Shown piece by piece: positions 1 through 12,378 of a DNA stretch of 64,000 nt. Below the pieces are notes generated by a model. It did not search any database. It was not told where the DNA came from and saw only the letters and a list, made by a program, of their open reading frames with translations. The stretch is from Prunus persica (lineage: Eukaryota; Streptophyta; Magnoliopsida; Rosales; Rosaceae), in assembly GCF_000346465.2 (NCBI RefSeq), contig NC_034012.1:11201507-11265506 (forward strand). Reading direction: 5' to 3'. Within the stretch, counting starts at the first letter, position 1. Each line of letters starts with the position of its first letter. A program made the position numbers and the translations under genes.

Positions 1-1738
1 CTACCAAAGATTTAGTAATGAATAAACATGGTGAAGCTTTATCTTTAGCATATCACTTCTCTCTACATTTTCTCCTTCTAATTTTATAACAATATACAAA
101 TTTTCTCCTATGCATACATTATGTATTTTCTACTACTCGTCTTTTTTTTCCTTCGTTTTTACAATGACACCCTATGCGGACCCATATATATGCACAAAGA
201 TTTGAAGATGAGACATATTTTAACATTGAGTATTGAGAAGAGAAATATAATATTGTAGAGCTAAAGTTCCTTTCATTAGTCGTTTAGAGTTTGTGAGTTT
301 TTCAACATCGTTAACATAAATATCTATATTTATACGTCATCTGCTGTTAATATTTCAGTGCCAACAAAATCCAATTTTGAAAGAATTTCAGTATAGATAT
401 TTTTGCAATTTTAACTTATACAAACAAAAACCGGGAAAAACTTTTGAGATAGAAAAAAAGACGATAAGATATTATTAGCATGACTATCTTGTCTTTGGCA
501 TATGTCCTTTTCTTGAGTGACAAACAAACTATATTATATATATACAATCCCTTTTTATAAAGGAATTTTTCAAATAATTTTATTTGAGGGACGTCTTTTA
601 GAGTCCTCTACGAATTTTTTTTCAACGATCCAAACAATCTATTTTTTAAGTTTATATTTATGGATCATCTTTGCAAAAAATTAGACAAATCGGAAACCGT
701 TTTGATATCCAATTGTATTCTACAAAATCAATAAATATGGTGCTTTAAGAAAGTATAAAATTTCAATAATTTCAATTGAGTGGTCAAATGATATTGGATT
801 CAAGTGATTTTTTTGTAGATATGATATTTGAATGAGTATCTACAAAATACACAGTTTGGATTAGTGAAATACATTATAGAGTGGGCCTTACAAGAGTGTC
901 CCTTAATGAAAGCTCTGTGTGTATATATATATATATATATATTTCTGAAATAAATTAAATAACAATTTATCCAATTACCAACTAAATAAAAAAATTAATA
1001 TTTGTTAAATTTAAGTTTAAAGTTGCTATGTTAAAGAATAAAGGAGAAAGGGACGTTGGTGATGATGGCCATTGGCCATGTGCTTGAAAGCGGCGCAATA
1101 TAATTTTATAGCAGAAAAGCTCAGCCTTTGAATTTTTTAATGGATGGCTGGCTTGCTCTTGTTCACGTCAACTCTGGATTCTGCACTTCTACTCTATTAT
1201 ACATGTCGTTTACCACCGCTGCTGTATGAACTATATGACTATTACCCACGTAAAACGCGCACATATTAATGTCGTCCACATTTTAAAACTGGATTAAATC
1301 TTAGTCATGATTTATCCCTCACACGTGCACTGTTTCGCACGCACACACTTAAAAATTCTAATTAAATTCTGTGTAGTTGGAGAGAGATAAATTTTGTTGA
1401 TGAACTTTGATATGTAATTTCAATTTTGTTCTTCAACTTTGAAAAGTATGTTAAGCTTTCAACGTAAGTGCGGAGCCAGATTTAGGCGAGAGATGGAAGG
1501 AAAATTGATATATTTTATAGCTCTCTTTGTGGAAGGAAATTGATATAATCCTGCTTTTAATATAAATGGCTGCCAAATTTCCGTAACAACACGAATATAT
1601 AACAGTAAATTTGTACTATATATATATATATATATTACTTTATAAGAATTTTTTTTTTTGCATATCGCGTGATAACACTTCCACATGTCATAGTATTATT
1701 GGTCGGAAGATAGCAAAATAATATTATTCCCGTATTTA
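1..1738. other. Gene-free AT-rich stretch
   Basis: I see no gene. It holds TA microsatellites near 922-942 and 1615-1636. Around 585-905 there is a region whose ends start with similar GGGAC(g/a)xTCTT-like sequence in inverted orientation, which could be an old MITE, but the match is weak. Confidence 0.5.
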
Positions 1739-2935
1739 TTTATTTATTTTTGAGAAATGGAATTCATTTATAGAATCAAAGTAGCGTACATAGAACGATA
1801 TGAAATAGTAGCCTCGTTAAAATCTTCCTGAGGGACAAATCCTAGGGTAGGAAGGAGTACCACACATGTCATTGACTAACAGGAGAATATGAAAGAGTCA
1901 CACAAGACCAATGCTAGAGCAAGATAAAATAAAACTGCAAACTGACACATAGACCTCTGATGCATGGGCCTCCAACGAGAACACTACAACACAATCCAAC
2001 TGTCAAAAGAGTCCTGCTATGAAATCATAGTCTTTTGCTTAGCCACAAGACATTGAGAGCATCTGACAGAAAACACGATACGTCAAGAAGAAAGAAAACA
2101 TCCACTAAGCACACCATCTCCAGCCACCTCCAATAGCAATTGGCGATGAAAGAAGAGAAATCTGCGAGGAACAACGCAAAGAAGAAACTAACCCTACAGA
2201 TAGGCTAAGAAAGAAAATAAAATAAAAAAGCCTCCATGCACGCCATATCATCTCCACACTGACAAAGAAACCTCCTATAAAAACATAGTCCTTGAGACAT
2301 GCGGAGAATCAAAGATCAGCTAAGGGGAAAAAGAAGAAAACACCACACAACAATAACAAAACTGGCCTAGCCACTTAACTTGAACACGGGGATCAGGAGT
2401 AAGAGCATTCGTCTGATACCAAGCCCACGAATGCTCCAAGAACACATTAAGGAAGGCACCTCGGCAATTGGGCCAATCTCCGTAGGTTTGTTAGGAGGGA
2501 CACCAACATCACCCGGATTCGCAGTCCCCATCACAGAGTAACCAGCCAAACCCGTAAAGATGGGTAAAAGGAGGGTACCCAACAACCCTAGTAGTTGTTG
2601 ACTTGGAGACTATCGGCACAATAGCAGTAGCAGACCCGTTGAAACCATCACACTAAGGCAACCACCAAAAATGTCGACGCACTGAGGAGAAAGTGAACGG
2701 CCAAACCAACACCCATGATCTGAGAGAGACAACAACGAGATTAGCACCCCAGAGTCAAAGAGAGGAGTGACAGTGGCAACTCGACGTAGAAGAAAAGTGA
2801 CTCGACATTGTCAAGTCAAGGAGGGTGACGACGGTTGAACATGGATGAAAACGAGCGTTCTTAGGCCGAGAAGGGGATGCCGGCCAAACGTGAAAACCTA
2901 AACCTTAATATTTGATGAACGTCTCTCCTCGCATA
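1739..2935 (-). mobile_element. Probable internally deleted LINE relic
   Basis: On the minus strand this stretch runs from a GC-rich, gene-like 5' part to a 3' end reading ATGAATTCCATTTCTCAAAAA followed by an A-rich tail (at 1739-1760 on the plus strand). A short open stretch at 2367-2585 contains the peptide SWSIRGLGIRR, which resembles the start of the plant LINE ORF2 endonuclease (S-W-N-x-R-G-L-G). The rest of ORF2 is missing, so this looks like a deletion derivative. The 3' end resembles those of the two better supported retroposons at 29330 and 55887. I could not find a convincing target-site duplication. Confidence 0.35.
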
Positions 2936-5199
2936 GCGAGGGAGCACCCATATGAAAAATTACAATAATTTGAGAATTATAATATTGATTACTAATATAA
3001 CATTCCATTATCCCATTTTAATTAAGTTTTTCTCCTCGTGTAGGTAATGGTTACTCAGTAAGTGAAAATGATTATATAATTAAACTTTGTATTTCATATT
3101 TTGGTCTCCACCGCTACTCCTACTACTGTTCTCTTAAATTAGTTTTGCAAGATGATCGATAAGGCTGGAAGGTCTCGGTCTAAAATGATAGTTGCTTAGT
3201 TAGTTTTGGCCTTTTCCACCATGTAGATGCAGCCGAAAGCAAAACATAGCTAGCAACCGAACAACAACACAGTTTTCACCAACAAAAGAGAGCATATAAA
3301 TTTCCACTTGTAGTTTGTCTTCTTAGACTTATTTTCTTTAGAGTGTTGGAAACAAATGTTGAATTTGAACTACAATATGATGAATAATTAGGAGAGTGAA
3401 TAACAACTAGCTAAAACAACTAAGGTCTCATTTGATGGCCTATTTGGATTTTATTGGAGTTGAGTCTAAATCAGTCTTTATCAGTCATATTCTTCTAGGT
3501 GCGGAATTTGTAAGATACAATATGTTGAACTGTTATCTATTTTAACAAGTCCAGTTCGAGCGCACCAAACAACGGCCAAAACTCTTGTCCATTTTAATTG
3601 AAATAGTGTAGTCCAGTCTCACCCACCAAACATTACCTAAAGGAAATAGGGTATGGTAGCTAAATATAGTTTCACTTGACTTATCATATTTCATTAAAAT
3701 TTTAGGTGGAATCCTTCACAAATAGAAAATTAGGTGGAATCTTACAATTTGGTAAGTCAGTTTCCTATGATTAATTTCAATTCATACTTGTCAGTATGAT
3801 TCAATGGTGAGGCCCATTATGCATGTGATACAGTTGTATAAAGACACAAACGGTAATCAAATAAAAGATTGACAATCCTCTATATAACACGGTTTGCCAA
3901 TGACACCGCATGCATTTATTTTATTTGTCATTTGGCGATTTTTATATGTCCTATCGAAGAATAAAACCAAATTATAAATAAATCATCTCTAATCTTTCGT
4001 TAAATTCTAACTCAAGTTTAACTATAAGATAATATCGCTTAAAACCTAGCTTCACGTCTCCAAGTTGTCTAAACTCTTTTCTAATCCTAAGCCTAATCTA
4101 ATCTTCTCCAAGAATTAAGATACCAACTATTTGCCGTATGTAAGAATATAAAAGCATCTCTAATATTTCGTTAAATTCTAACTCAAGTTTAAGTATAAGA
4201 TAATATTGCTTAAAACCCAGCTTCAAGTCTCCAAGTTTTCTAAATTCTCAAAAAAATTAATATAATTATTTTGGGGTTCTCTGGATTTAATTCAACCACT
4301 GAAATGTTCTTTCTCAAAATTTGAATTTTCACTCGAGTGTGTATTCATATTTGAAAAAAGAAAAAAATTTGTTTGGAGGCTTACATGGCTTTCTCTCATG
4401 CTTGACATAAGAGGATATTAATTTTCTCTATGACAATTTGCATAAGGCATTAGTGTTCATATAAGGTGTCGCATGATTGGTAATGGAAAATGAATTTAAT
4501 TGTAAGATATGTCAATAATTTATACCCACTTTTCATCAATAGAAACTTTAAAACTTATTACAAATTTGGCCAAAAGTTCATAATTTTTTTTGGTGAAGCA
4601 AATCAATACTAAGAGAACTAGTTCTAGTTCTTAGCAGAGCTATACAATTGTGGCATAATTGGACTGGGAAATCACATAACTTGTGAAGCCTAGAACTTGT
4701 CGAAAAGCTAAAGCCAAGAGTTTTTGTTACCATTGGGTTTGAACTATTTGTGTGTATATACTTTTTTTAGAAGGAGAGTAGTTTTACACACATATGATGT
4801 TATGGGAGTTCGAATATGAGTTTGAAGTATTTCTGTTGAATGTTGAGTGTGTGTTATATTAACCGAAAATAGCTCTTTTTTCTGAAGTAAATTAATATAT
4901 TTGAGTTTTGAAATATATAAGCCAAAAACAATACATTTTTCAATATAAGTGCTTAAAATTTTCTTTTTAAAAAAGTATCCAATTTTCGTGATCTGAAAAA
5001 AGTACCCAATTTTCGTGATCTCACGCTGTTAAAACGCCGTCAGAGAAGAACACAGCCGCACCAAACGGTCCAGTGAACTTTTATCAACTCTGCCTCCTCT
5101 TCATCTCAAAGCCGCGTAAGTGCGGGTCCCAGTGACTCTTTGGTCCCAGCAGAGCAACCATTCTGTTCAAAGTAAATATTAGGTTATCAGACAAAAGAA
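2936..5199. other. Intergenic, upstream of THE1
   Basis: No gene is visible. It holds the direct repeat listed separately and, at about 4971-5024, a short tandem repeat of a ~27-bp unit containing CCAATTTTCGTGATCT. The final few hundred bases probably include promoter elements of the downstream receptor kinase gene. Confidence 0.5.
3984..4246. repeat. Direct repeat pair of ~95 bp
   Basis: Copy 1 is at about 3984-4078 and copy 2 at about 4152-4246. Both share CATCTCTAAT, TTCGTTAAATTCTAACTCAA and AAGTCTCCAAGTT-like blocks in the same order, with scattered substitutions. They are about 168 bp apart, so this is a local duplication of non-coding DNA. Confidence 0.7.
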
Positions 5200-5627
5200 A
5201 TCTCTTGCATATTTATGAACCTTCAAAAAATAGAAAAAGAAAAAGAAAGAGAAATAAGTTGACAGTGCCAAGGCTCAGTTACAGAATTTTCATGGCGTTT
5301 TCTGTTATATTATATTCCAATCTTTCTAAAGATTCTGAGCATCAAAATCAAACTACAATATCTATTAACACAGCTGGTTTCATGGGAGGGATATGAATTT
5401 TTGAAGTTTCATATCCATTTTTCTTCTTTGTGGGGTCCTCCTCCATATTTTGGCACTGTAATTGACAGCCTAATCAACAGCCTGGAAAGGGTGGTTATAA
5501 CCGCACTAAAAGGCTCGAGCTTGATGGGTTTTTGTGGTGGGGTTCACGTATTCTCAACTGGGTTTCTCTTTGGCACAGACCCAATTCACTCTGCAGCAAA
5601 TTGTTTCCATTTTGCTCTCCCATTGAG

Positions 5628-6005
5628 GTAAGAGCTCTCAGAAGGCTCAAATCTTTGTCTGTTTATGTTGGAGAATTTGAGGGGCGAGTTCAACTTTGCT
5701 CTGCACTTGAGCAATGTTGGTGTTTATGACTTTTTTGGTAATGCTAGGATTTTACTACTCGGTTTTTAATTGGGTTTTTGTGTATTGAGTTGGATAGATC
5801 TGGGGTAGCTCAGTTTTTGGGGTTTTGGGTTTGAGTCATTGGAGAACTGGGTTTTCGGCATTTGGGATTGTGAGGACTTGCTTTTGGTGAATTGAGTATT
5901 GTAGGATTTGAGTTTTTAGATCTTGGTTGATTGATTGGGTTTGATTGTGGCAGCTTTTCGATTGCTGCTTGAGAAAGTTGGCATTCTTTTCCTTCATTTG
6001 CCATT
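5628..6005 (+). other. Probable 5'UTR intron of THE1
   Basis: A good donor (CCATTGAG|GTAAGAG) occurs at 5628, and acceptor-like AG sites lie before the start codon (for example CATTTGCCATTGAG just before 6009). The region between is T-rich as in plant introns. The exact acceptor is uncertain. A leader intron would separate the promoter from the intronless coding exon. Confidence 0.4.
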
Positions 6006-6025
6006 GAGGATCTGGTTTATTTGAC

Positions 6026-8548
6026 ATGGTGAAGATGAAACTAGTAAAGTTGGTACCTTTGGTTCTTGCTCTTGTATTGCTTATGAGTCTTAGATCATCT
6101 GCTTCATTCACTCCTATCGATAACTACTTAATTGCTTGCGGTTCTTCGAAAAGTATCACATTTCAAGGTCGAACCTTTGTTCCTGATACACAACAATCTT
6201 CCCTTGTACTAAAAAGTGCAAATTCTGTAGTTGCTAGCTCCAATTCTACTGTCCCTTCTCCAATTTACCAATCTGCTCGAGTTTTCAAGGCAGCAGCTTC
6301 TTACAAATTCAAAATCCAGCAAGAAGGCCGGCATTGGGTCCGCCTTTATTTTTACCCTCTTACAAGTCCTGGCCAAAACTTGGAGTCTGCTCAATTAACT
6401 GTGGTTACTGATAATTTTGTACTCTTGACCAACTTCACTTTCAAGAACTATAATGGTTCTTATCTGTTCAAGGAGTATGCAATCAATGTAACTTCAGATA
6501 CCTTGACTCTCACCCTCATTCCTTCAAACAATTCAGTTGCTTTTGTTAATGCAATTGAAGTTGTATCTATCCCGGATGCACTGCTCCCTGACCAGGCATA
6601 TGCTGTGAATCCATCCGCTCCTTTTAGTGGCCTTTCTGACCTTTCCCTTCAAACAGTTTACCGGTTAAACATGGGGGGTCCTTTGATCACTGCTCAAAAC
6701 GATACCCTTGGAAGAACTTGGGAGAATGATATGAAATACCTTCATGTGGACAGTTCTGCAGTAAATGTATCAGTCAACCCTGCGAGCATTAAATATCCAC
6801 AGGCTGTCACAGCCGAAATCGCACCAAATTGGGTCTATGCGACTGCCGAAGCCATGGGAAATGCAAATGTGCCCAATGTGAACTTCAACATAACTTGGGT
6901 CCTTACGGTTGATCCAAATTTCTTGTATCTTGTTCGGGTGCATTTCTGTGATATTGTCAGCAAGGCTCTGAATAGTCTTGTTTTCAATGTTTTCGTGAAT
7001 TCTGACAATGTGCTCTCGAGTCTTGACCTCTCTTCCATTACTGGTGACTTGGGTGTGCCTTATTACAAAGATTTTGTGTCCAACTCCTCAGCAGGAACTT
7101 TGACTGTCAGTGTTGGTCCAGATTCAATGGCGGATATCACTAATGCAATTCTGAATGGGTTGGAGGTCATGAAGATCAGCAATGAGTTGGGGAGCTTGGA
7201 TGGGTCTCTATCAGTGGGGAATATCCTTCCTAGTTCACCCTCGAAGAAGAATAATATAGGAATCATAGTTGGTTCTGCTGTAGGAGCTGTATCTGTTATG
7301 GCAATTATTGGTCTCTTTTATTGCTGCTTGGCATTCCGCAAGTCAAAGAGTACTAACCAAGGGACATGGCTGCCTTTGCCTTTGTATGGAAATTCTCAAA
7401 CCATGACAAAAATGTCTACAACTTCACAAAAGAGTAACACAGCAAGCTGCATTTCATTAGTTTCCTCCAATCTTGGCCGCTTCTTCATGTTCCAGGAAAT
7501 TCTGGATGCAACCAACAAGTTTGATGAGAGCCTACTTCTTGGAGTTGGTGGTTTTGGTAGGGTTTACCAGGGAACACTTGAAGACGGGACAAAAGTAGCT
7601 GTTAAAAGAGGAAACCCAAGATCTGAACAAGGTCTTGCTGAATTCCGAACTGAAATTGAAATGTTATCTAAGCTCCGCCATCGCCACCTTGTGTCTCTGA
7701 TTGGCTACTGTGATGAAAGGTCAGAAATGATTCTGGTCTATGAGTACATGGCCAATGGACCCCTCAGGAGCCATTTGTATGGAACAGATCTCCCAACCCT
7801 ATCATGGAAGCTACGGCTCGAAATCTGCATTGGGGCTGCAAAGGGTCTCCATTATCTCCACACTGGTGCAGCTCAAAGCATAATTCACCGAGATGTGAAG
7901 ACAACCAATATTCTCTTGGATGAGAACTTTGTAGCCAAAGTTGCTGATTTTGGCCTCTCAAAAACAGGTCCAGCTCTAGATCAGACCCATGTGAGTACAG
8001 CTGTTAAGGGTAGTTTTGGTTACCTTGATCCTGAATACTTTAGAAGGCAACAGCTCACGGAAAAATCAGATGTGTATTCATTTGGGGTAGTTCTAATGGA
8101 AGTTCTGTGCACAAGACCTGCTTTGAATCCTGTTCTTCCCAGGGAGCAGGTCAACATAGCAGAATGGGCGATGACCTGGCAAAAGAAGGGCATGCTAGAC
8201 CAAATCATGGACCCAAATCTGGTAGGGAAGGTAAATCCAGCTTCTCTTAAGAAGTTTGGGGAGACAGCTGAGAAGTGCCTTGCTGAGTATGGTGTTGACA
8301 GGCCATCAATGGGAGATGTCTTGTGGAATCTTGAATATGCTCTTCAGCTTGAGGAAACGTCATCTGCACTCATGGAACCTGAAGATAATAGCACAAACCA
8401 CATACCTGGTATCCAATTAACCCCACTTGAGCCATTTGATAACAGTGTGAGCATGATTGATGGGGGGCACTCCGGCACAGATGAAGATGCAGAAGATGCT
8501 GCCACAAGTGCTGTGTTTTCTCAGCTTGTTAATCCTCGCGGAAGATGA
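6026..8548 (+). CDS. THE1: Receptor-like kinase THESEUS1 (CrRLK1L family)
   Basis: An 840-residue plasma-membrane receptor kinase, in one exon as is usual for CrRLK1L genes. Order: hydrophobic signal peptide (1-26), tandem malectin-like ectodomain (about 30-380) with many N-glycosylation sites, membrane helix (about 411-434), then a Ser/Thr kinase. In the kinase the glycine loop is GVGGFG near 505, the ATP lysine is K527 in VAVKRG, the catalytic Asp is D623 in HRDVKTTN, followed by DFGLSK and GSFGYLDPEYF. The whole protein matches Arabidopsis THE1 closely, including the ends of the ectodomain (QADITNA-like) and the tail TSAVFSQLVxPRGR. THE1 senses cell-wall damage and RALF peptides and limits growth when cellulose is impaired. 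No lesion is visible. HERK1 or another CrRLK1L is less likely given near end-to-end similarity to THE1. Confidence 0.95.
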   Translation: MVKMKLVKLVPLVLALVLLMSLRSSASFTPIDNYLIACGSSKSITFQGRTFVPDTQQSSLVLKSANSVVASSNSTVPSPIYQSARVFKAAASYKFKIQQEGRHWVRLYFYPLTSPGQNLESAQLTVVTDNFVLLTNFTFKNYNGSYLFKEYAINVTSDTLTLTLIPSNNSVAFVNAIEVVSIPDALLPDQAYAVNPSAPFSGLSDLSLQTVYRLNMGGPLITAQNDTLGRTWENDMKYLHVDSSAVNVSVNPASIKYPQAVTAEIAPNWVYATAEAMGNANVPNVNFNITWVLTVDPNFLYLVRVHFCDIVSKALNSLVFNVFVNSDNVLSSLDLSSITGDLGVPYYKDFVSNSSAGTLTVSVGPDSMADITNAILNGLEVMKISNELGSLDGSLSVGNILPSSPSKKNNIGIIVGSAVGAVSVMAIIGLFYCCLAFRKSKSTNQGTWLPLPLYGNSQTMTKMSTTSQKSNTASCISLVSSNLGRFFMFQEILDATNKFDESLLLGVGGFGRVYQGTLEDGTKVAVKRGNPRSEQGLAEFRTEIEMLSKLRHRHLVSLIGYCDERSEMILVYEYMANGPLRSHLYGTDLPTLSWKLRLEICIGAAKGLHYLHTGAAQSIIHRDVKTTNILLDENFVAKVADFGLSKTGPALDQTHVSTAVKGSFGYLDPEYFRRQQLTEKSDVYSFGVVLMEVLCTRPALNPVLPREQVNIAEWAMTWQKKGMLDQIMDPNLVGKVNPASLKKFGETAEKCLAEYGVDRPSMGDVLWNLEYALQLEETSSALMEPEDNSTNHIPGIQLTPLEPFDNSVSMIDGGHSGTDEDAEDAATSAVFSQLVNPRGR

Positions 8549-10392
8549 GAAGACAGATCATTTGCCTGTCTGAGTCTTGGTCCCATTAAAAGATACTAGT
8601 CATCTTGGCCTTGAGAGTGCTCAGTGAGGGAACAAGGTTCTTTCTTAGTTCATTATTCTTGTTGTTGCCACAATTTTCTGTCTACGATTTATTTTGTAAT
8701 ATAGTTTTGGTGGGTGCCAATTAATCCATCAGCAGGTAAGGTGCCAAAGGATTTTATTATTGTCTTCATATATAAATCCATCTGGGTTTCAGAGCTTCCC
8801 ATGTTTTTACAAAAGTAAATGATGTCTTTGTATTCACATATTTTATTGTTCATAAGATATAGAGAATAAGCAGAGTATGTGACCTCTGTATACTTACAAG
8901 TTCCAGAACTCGTTATTATTTCCTTCATACAAAATTTCTGATATTATATTAAATTATTTTCACATTATTATTACCAGAATCTTGTTCCGGGGGGAAACAC
9001 TAAAAATATCCTGAAGGATTATCTAAGAAATGACTACAAATTTGGCATGCTCTCAGATAACTACTGGGAAACAATTTCTTCTAGTTATGTAATAGACGAA
9101 AATTTCTTTGCCGGCTAGCTGAGCAGATCTAAGATGGGAAGAGAACAATTTGAAATTGTTTTTAGGTCTTGGTATGTAGGACTTCGTAGATAGGGGTTTG
9201 AAGAATGCAATTATAGGTCAGATTAAGTGCTGAAAAGTTGCCACACCCACAGGTAATGCTTCTGTCTTTCTCAGCATATATTTAGGCCTGCCGGACTTTA
9301 AGTAAATTTAGGTTTTACCCATAAAAAAACTTTCACTTTTGGAAAAAGTCAAAGCTTTTTCAAAAAAGACAGAATAACCTCTCAACTTTCAAACCAAAGA
9401 CATGCAAATGTAAAGGATTTCTTAGGAAATCAAAAAATAAATAAGGGCAATTTTGTCCATTTTTGCTTCTTTTAAAAAATTTCTCTCTCCTTTGGGCTTT
9501 TCCAAAGTCTCCCCGGACTTTATTACTTGACATGTTTGAAATTCAATGTCCCTGAAGCCTCCTTGAGTTCCTAAAGAATCAAATCCCTCTTTGCCTGAGA
9601 CCTCAAGCTAGTTGTTGCACCGGTGGTCCACGAGCAGTATAACTCCTAAACCATGAAGTACCTTTTCCTCTAAACTTTGAGTTCTTGGCAAAGACAATTA
9701 GAGTGCTGTAAGAGCAGCCTTGGGTAGAAAGTTAAACTGTACTACTTTAGGAACTATGAACACTATTCACTTGCTTAACCAGGCCTGTATGCTATATTGC
9801 CTTTGTTTCCTCTGTTTTCTCATAAACCAAATGAGTGGTTGAAAGAAAGGTTTCTGAATTGTCTTGAAATGGAGTTTCCAACTTTGGTAGGCTTTTGGTT
9901 TCTCTTAACATCTTAAGAACCGATACTTCTCCTAACCCTTATTTTTATTTATTTATTATTGTTCCTCTCCCTTCCCAAAACTCAAGTTATAGACCGGATC
10001 TCCCAAAACCACGGTATTCTTCTCCGGCATTTAAAATTTTACATGTCATATATCTCCATTGTTGAATCTCAATTATAATACATGAGTTTACAAGTGAGTT
10101 ATCATTCTTTCTAAAGGTATTTCCTATGCTGATAGAAAGCATGAAACTTAAATTTCTTCATCAACTGCACACTTTCATTTATTTGGGGAATGCAAAAATT
10201 TAACATAAAAGGCTCAGCCAAACTTACTGAAAAAACAAATTGTAGAAATTAACAGTACACACAAGAGAAACACTTAATTAAATCTTGACTATTATATGAA
10301 ATCATCAATAAGCACCTCTTGACCACACAACTTTAATTATCATCTGAGAAGTTGAAACCTTCACTTATTCCTTGAGAATGTGACAATAGCAG
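8549..10392. other. Intergenic between THE1 and Root_cap gene
   Basis: Starts with the THE1 3'UTR (roughly the first 150-400 bases). I see no gene, repeat or mobile element that I can support in the remainder. Confidence 0.5.
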
Positions 10393-11576
10393 TTATTTCC
10401 TGCAAACTATTCCATTTCCGCCGAAGGAATTACCAGTACAATCGAGCTTTCCGTAATCCATCACCCTTGAATCTGTTTGGTCCAGCTTCCCAGATTGAGC
10501 GAACACACAAGCAATGCAATCTGCTGAGACAAGTGATGTTGTTCTGTACTTTTGTTCACCACCAACCACTGGCATAGCTACTCCAGGCTTTGCTGGGTTC
10601 TTGAAATCTGGCTGGTAAGTCCTTCCAAGCACTCCTTCAACATTTGAGGATAGGCCATAGAATCTGAACTGTACTTCCAGGTGAGCAAAACAGTCATCTG
10701 ATGGTATCTGATAATTGTGGATCCTGTCATCTTCCTTTGTCACAGGCACCACATTTACTGAAATCTCAGCAACTTCTGGGAGAGTGATTAAGACACTGTT
10801 CTTGCTTGATGTTCGCTCCACTCTAATGACATTGCCTGGAGATTGCCACACAGAGAGATGGGATTCTGGGATGACTAGCTCCTCTCCATTGTAAGTGAAT
10901 GTCAAGAGGTCAATTTCATCATCCCATGCTGATGCTTTGGTGGCCTCAAGGGAGAAGCTGTTAGAGTCAAAAAGGAGTCCGAGGGCCTGAATCCAAGTAT
11001 AGTCCCTGGTTCGTCCTTCAGGGCGGAGACCAATGAACCGGGCATTGATTTGGAGGTTGGGATCAGAAACTAAGCTGAAGTACTCATTTTTCTTGCCGTG
11101 GAAGTAAAAGACAATGCCATCTCCACCAATGAAGCGAGGGTCCATGCATGCTGATCCAGGGCCATCGCAATTAGGCTTGCGCTCTATGATTATCACCAAC
11201 AACAACAACAACGACAACGAAACCCTTGTCAGCAATGATTTTAGCCCAGGTTTGTTGAATTTTAATACATTCCGAAACCAAAAAAGAAAACAGAGAGTGA
11301 GATTACATTATAAAGACATAACAGTAGGAGTAACTTACTTTTGCACTCAGCTTTGCATATGGGCGAGTCACAGTTGAGGTAGCAAATTTTAGCGTTCTTG
11401 TCTGTTGGTGAAGCAAATGGACATTCCTTTGGGCAGGGTATCTGCTTGAGAAAGCAGCGGCTTTTCCGGCCGTAGCAAACTTTGATATCTGAAGTTCCCT
11501 TACTCTGTGCTAGAACAGCAGCAGATACAAAGAGTAGCACAATGATCAGTGTCTTTTTGTTGCCTAAGAAATCCAT
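10393..11576 (-). CDS. Secreted Root_cap-domain protein, two exons
   Basis: Exons on the minus strand are 11339-11576 and 10393-11183; the donor is AAAA|GTAAGT and the acceptor ATCATAG|AGCGCAAG, giving 342 residues in frame. Residues 1-24 form a signal peptide (hydrophobic run TLIIVLLFVSAAVLA). A Cys-rich segment follows (CYGRKSRC, CPKEC, CYLNC, CKAEC, then NCDGPGSAC). The long second exon carries the Root_cap family core (DPRFIGGDGIVFYFHGK, DYTWIQALG, NYQIPSDDCFAHLEVQF) and ends GGNGIVCRK. Members of this family are expressed in root caps or late embryos; their biochemical role is not known. The two exons each look like incomplete genes alone; the join is needed to restore the conserved CKKRKPNC linkage. 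A broken paralogue lies 8 kb away. Confidence 0.88.
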
Positions 11577-12243
11577 GGCTTCTTTTTTCCCTATTCAATG
11601 GGAATGAAATGCTGATATATATAGCTCACACCCCTTTAAACTAATCTAACAAGTGGGTTTTATGGCATTATCTTTTTCGAATGTACACATTCCAAGTCTG
11701 GTAATACGAAGAACATGGGCTCTACGTGGTTCCCTTAAATACTTTGCGGGATGGTTAATCTTGGTCAATGCTTTGGGGCTGGTGATTGTGATTGAAGACA
11801 TAGCTATTGTTGACAATTTGATGATTTTTTTATTTATATTTTTCTCTTTTGTTTTTGCTTTGGATCTGATTCAGAATATGAGTTTGCTGGTGATTTGACA
11901 ATATCAATGCCATAATTTGCACCCGATAAAATGGCTCTGTATGCCTGCATTGTCTGCTGTTACTTTATTTTTTTCTTTCTTAATTGCTTGTGCTTTCTGT
12001 TGTACGGTATCAACAGAAACTAGAATTATATATTCTCAACCTTCTTGCAACTTGCCCAATTGGCCCATTATTATTGTACACTATATATCATTTGTTCACG
12101 AAATCAATCAAAAGAAATGCATTCATTCAATGAACATTTCTTATGGGTTTGGACCAAATTTGGGCATAAGCTGAATCTGGTAAGCCAACAGATAATTTTA
12201 CGTACTTTTTTTTTTTCCTTTCTACTTTCTAGGTCAAAAGTTT
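11577..12243. other. Upstream region of Root_cap gene
   Basis: Promoter side of the minus-strand Root_cap gene; TATATATAGCT on the plus strand near 11615-11625 could serve as its TATA box. Nothing else is recognised. Confidence 0.4.
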
Positions 12244-12255
12244 AAGGTATTTTAG

Positions 12256-12366
12256 CCTTGGTTACACAAGTGCACCCAGGTTCGATTCTCGTAGGAGATA
12301 ATCTTGAGGCAATCCAATATAATACTCCCCCCTCCCTCTTTCTAGTGAATGACCAAAAAAAAAAAG
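12256..12366 (+). mobile_element. SINE with 12-bp target-site duplication
   Basis: The 12-mer AAGGTATTTTAG is present at 12244-12255 and again at 12367-12378, flanking a ~111-bp insert. The insert contains a tRNA-like B box (GGTTCGATTCTC) and ends in an A-rich tail (CCAAAAAAAAAAAG). The A box is weak. This is the structure of a tRNA-derived plant SINE. Confidence 0.75.
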
Positions 12367-12378
12367 AAGGTATTTTAG

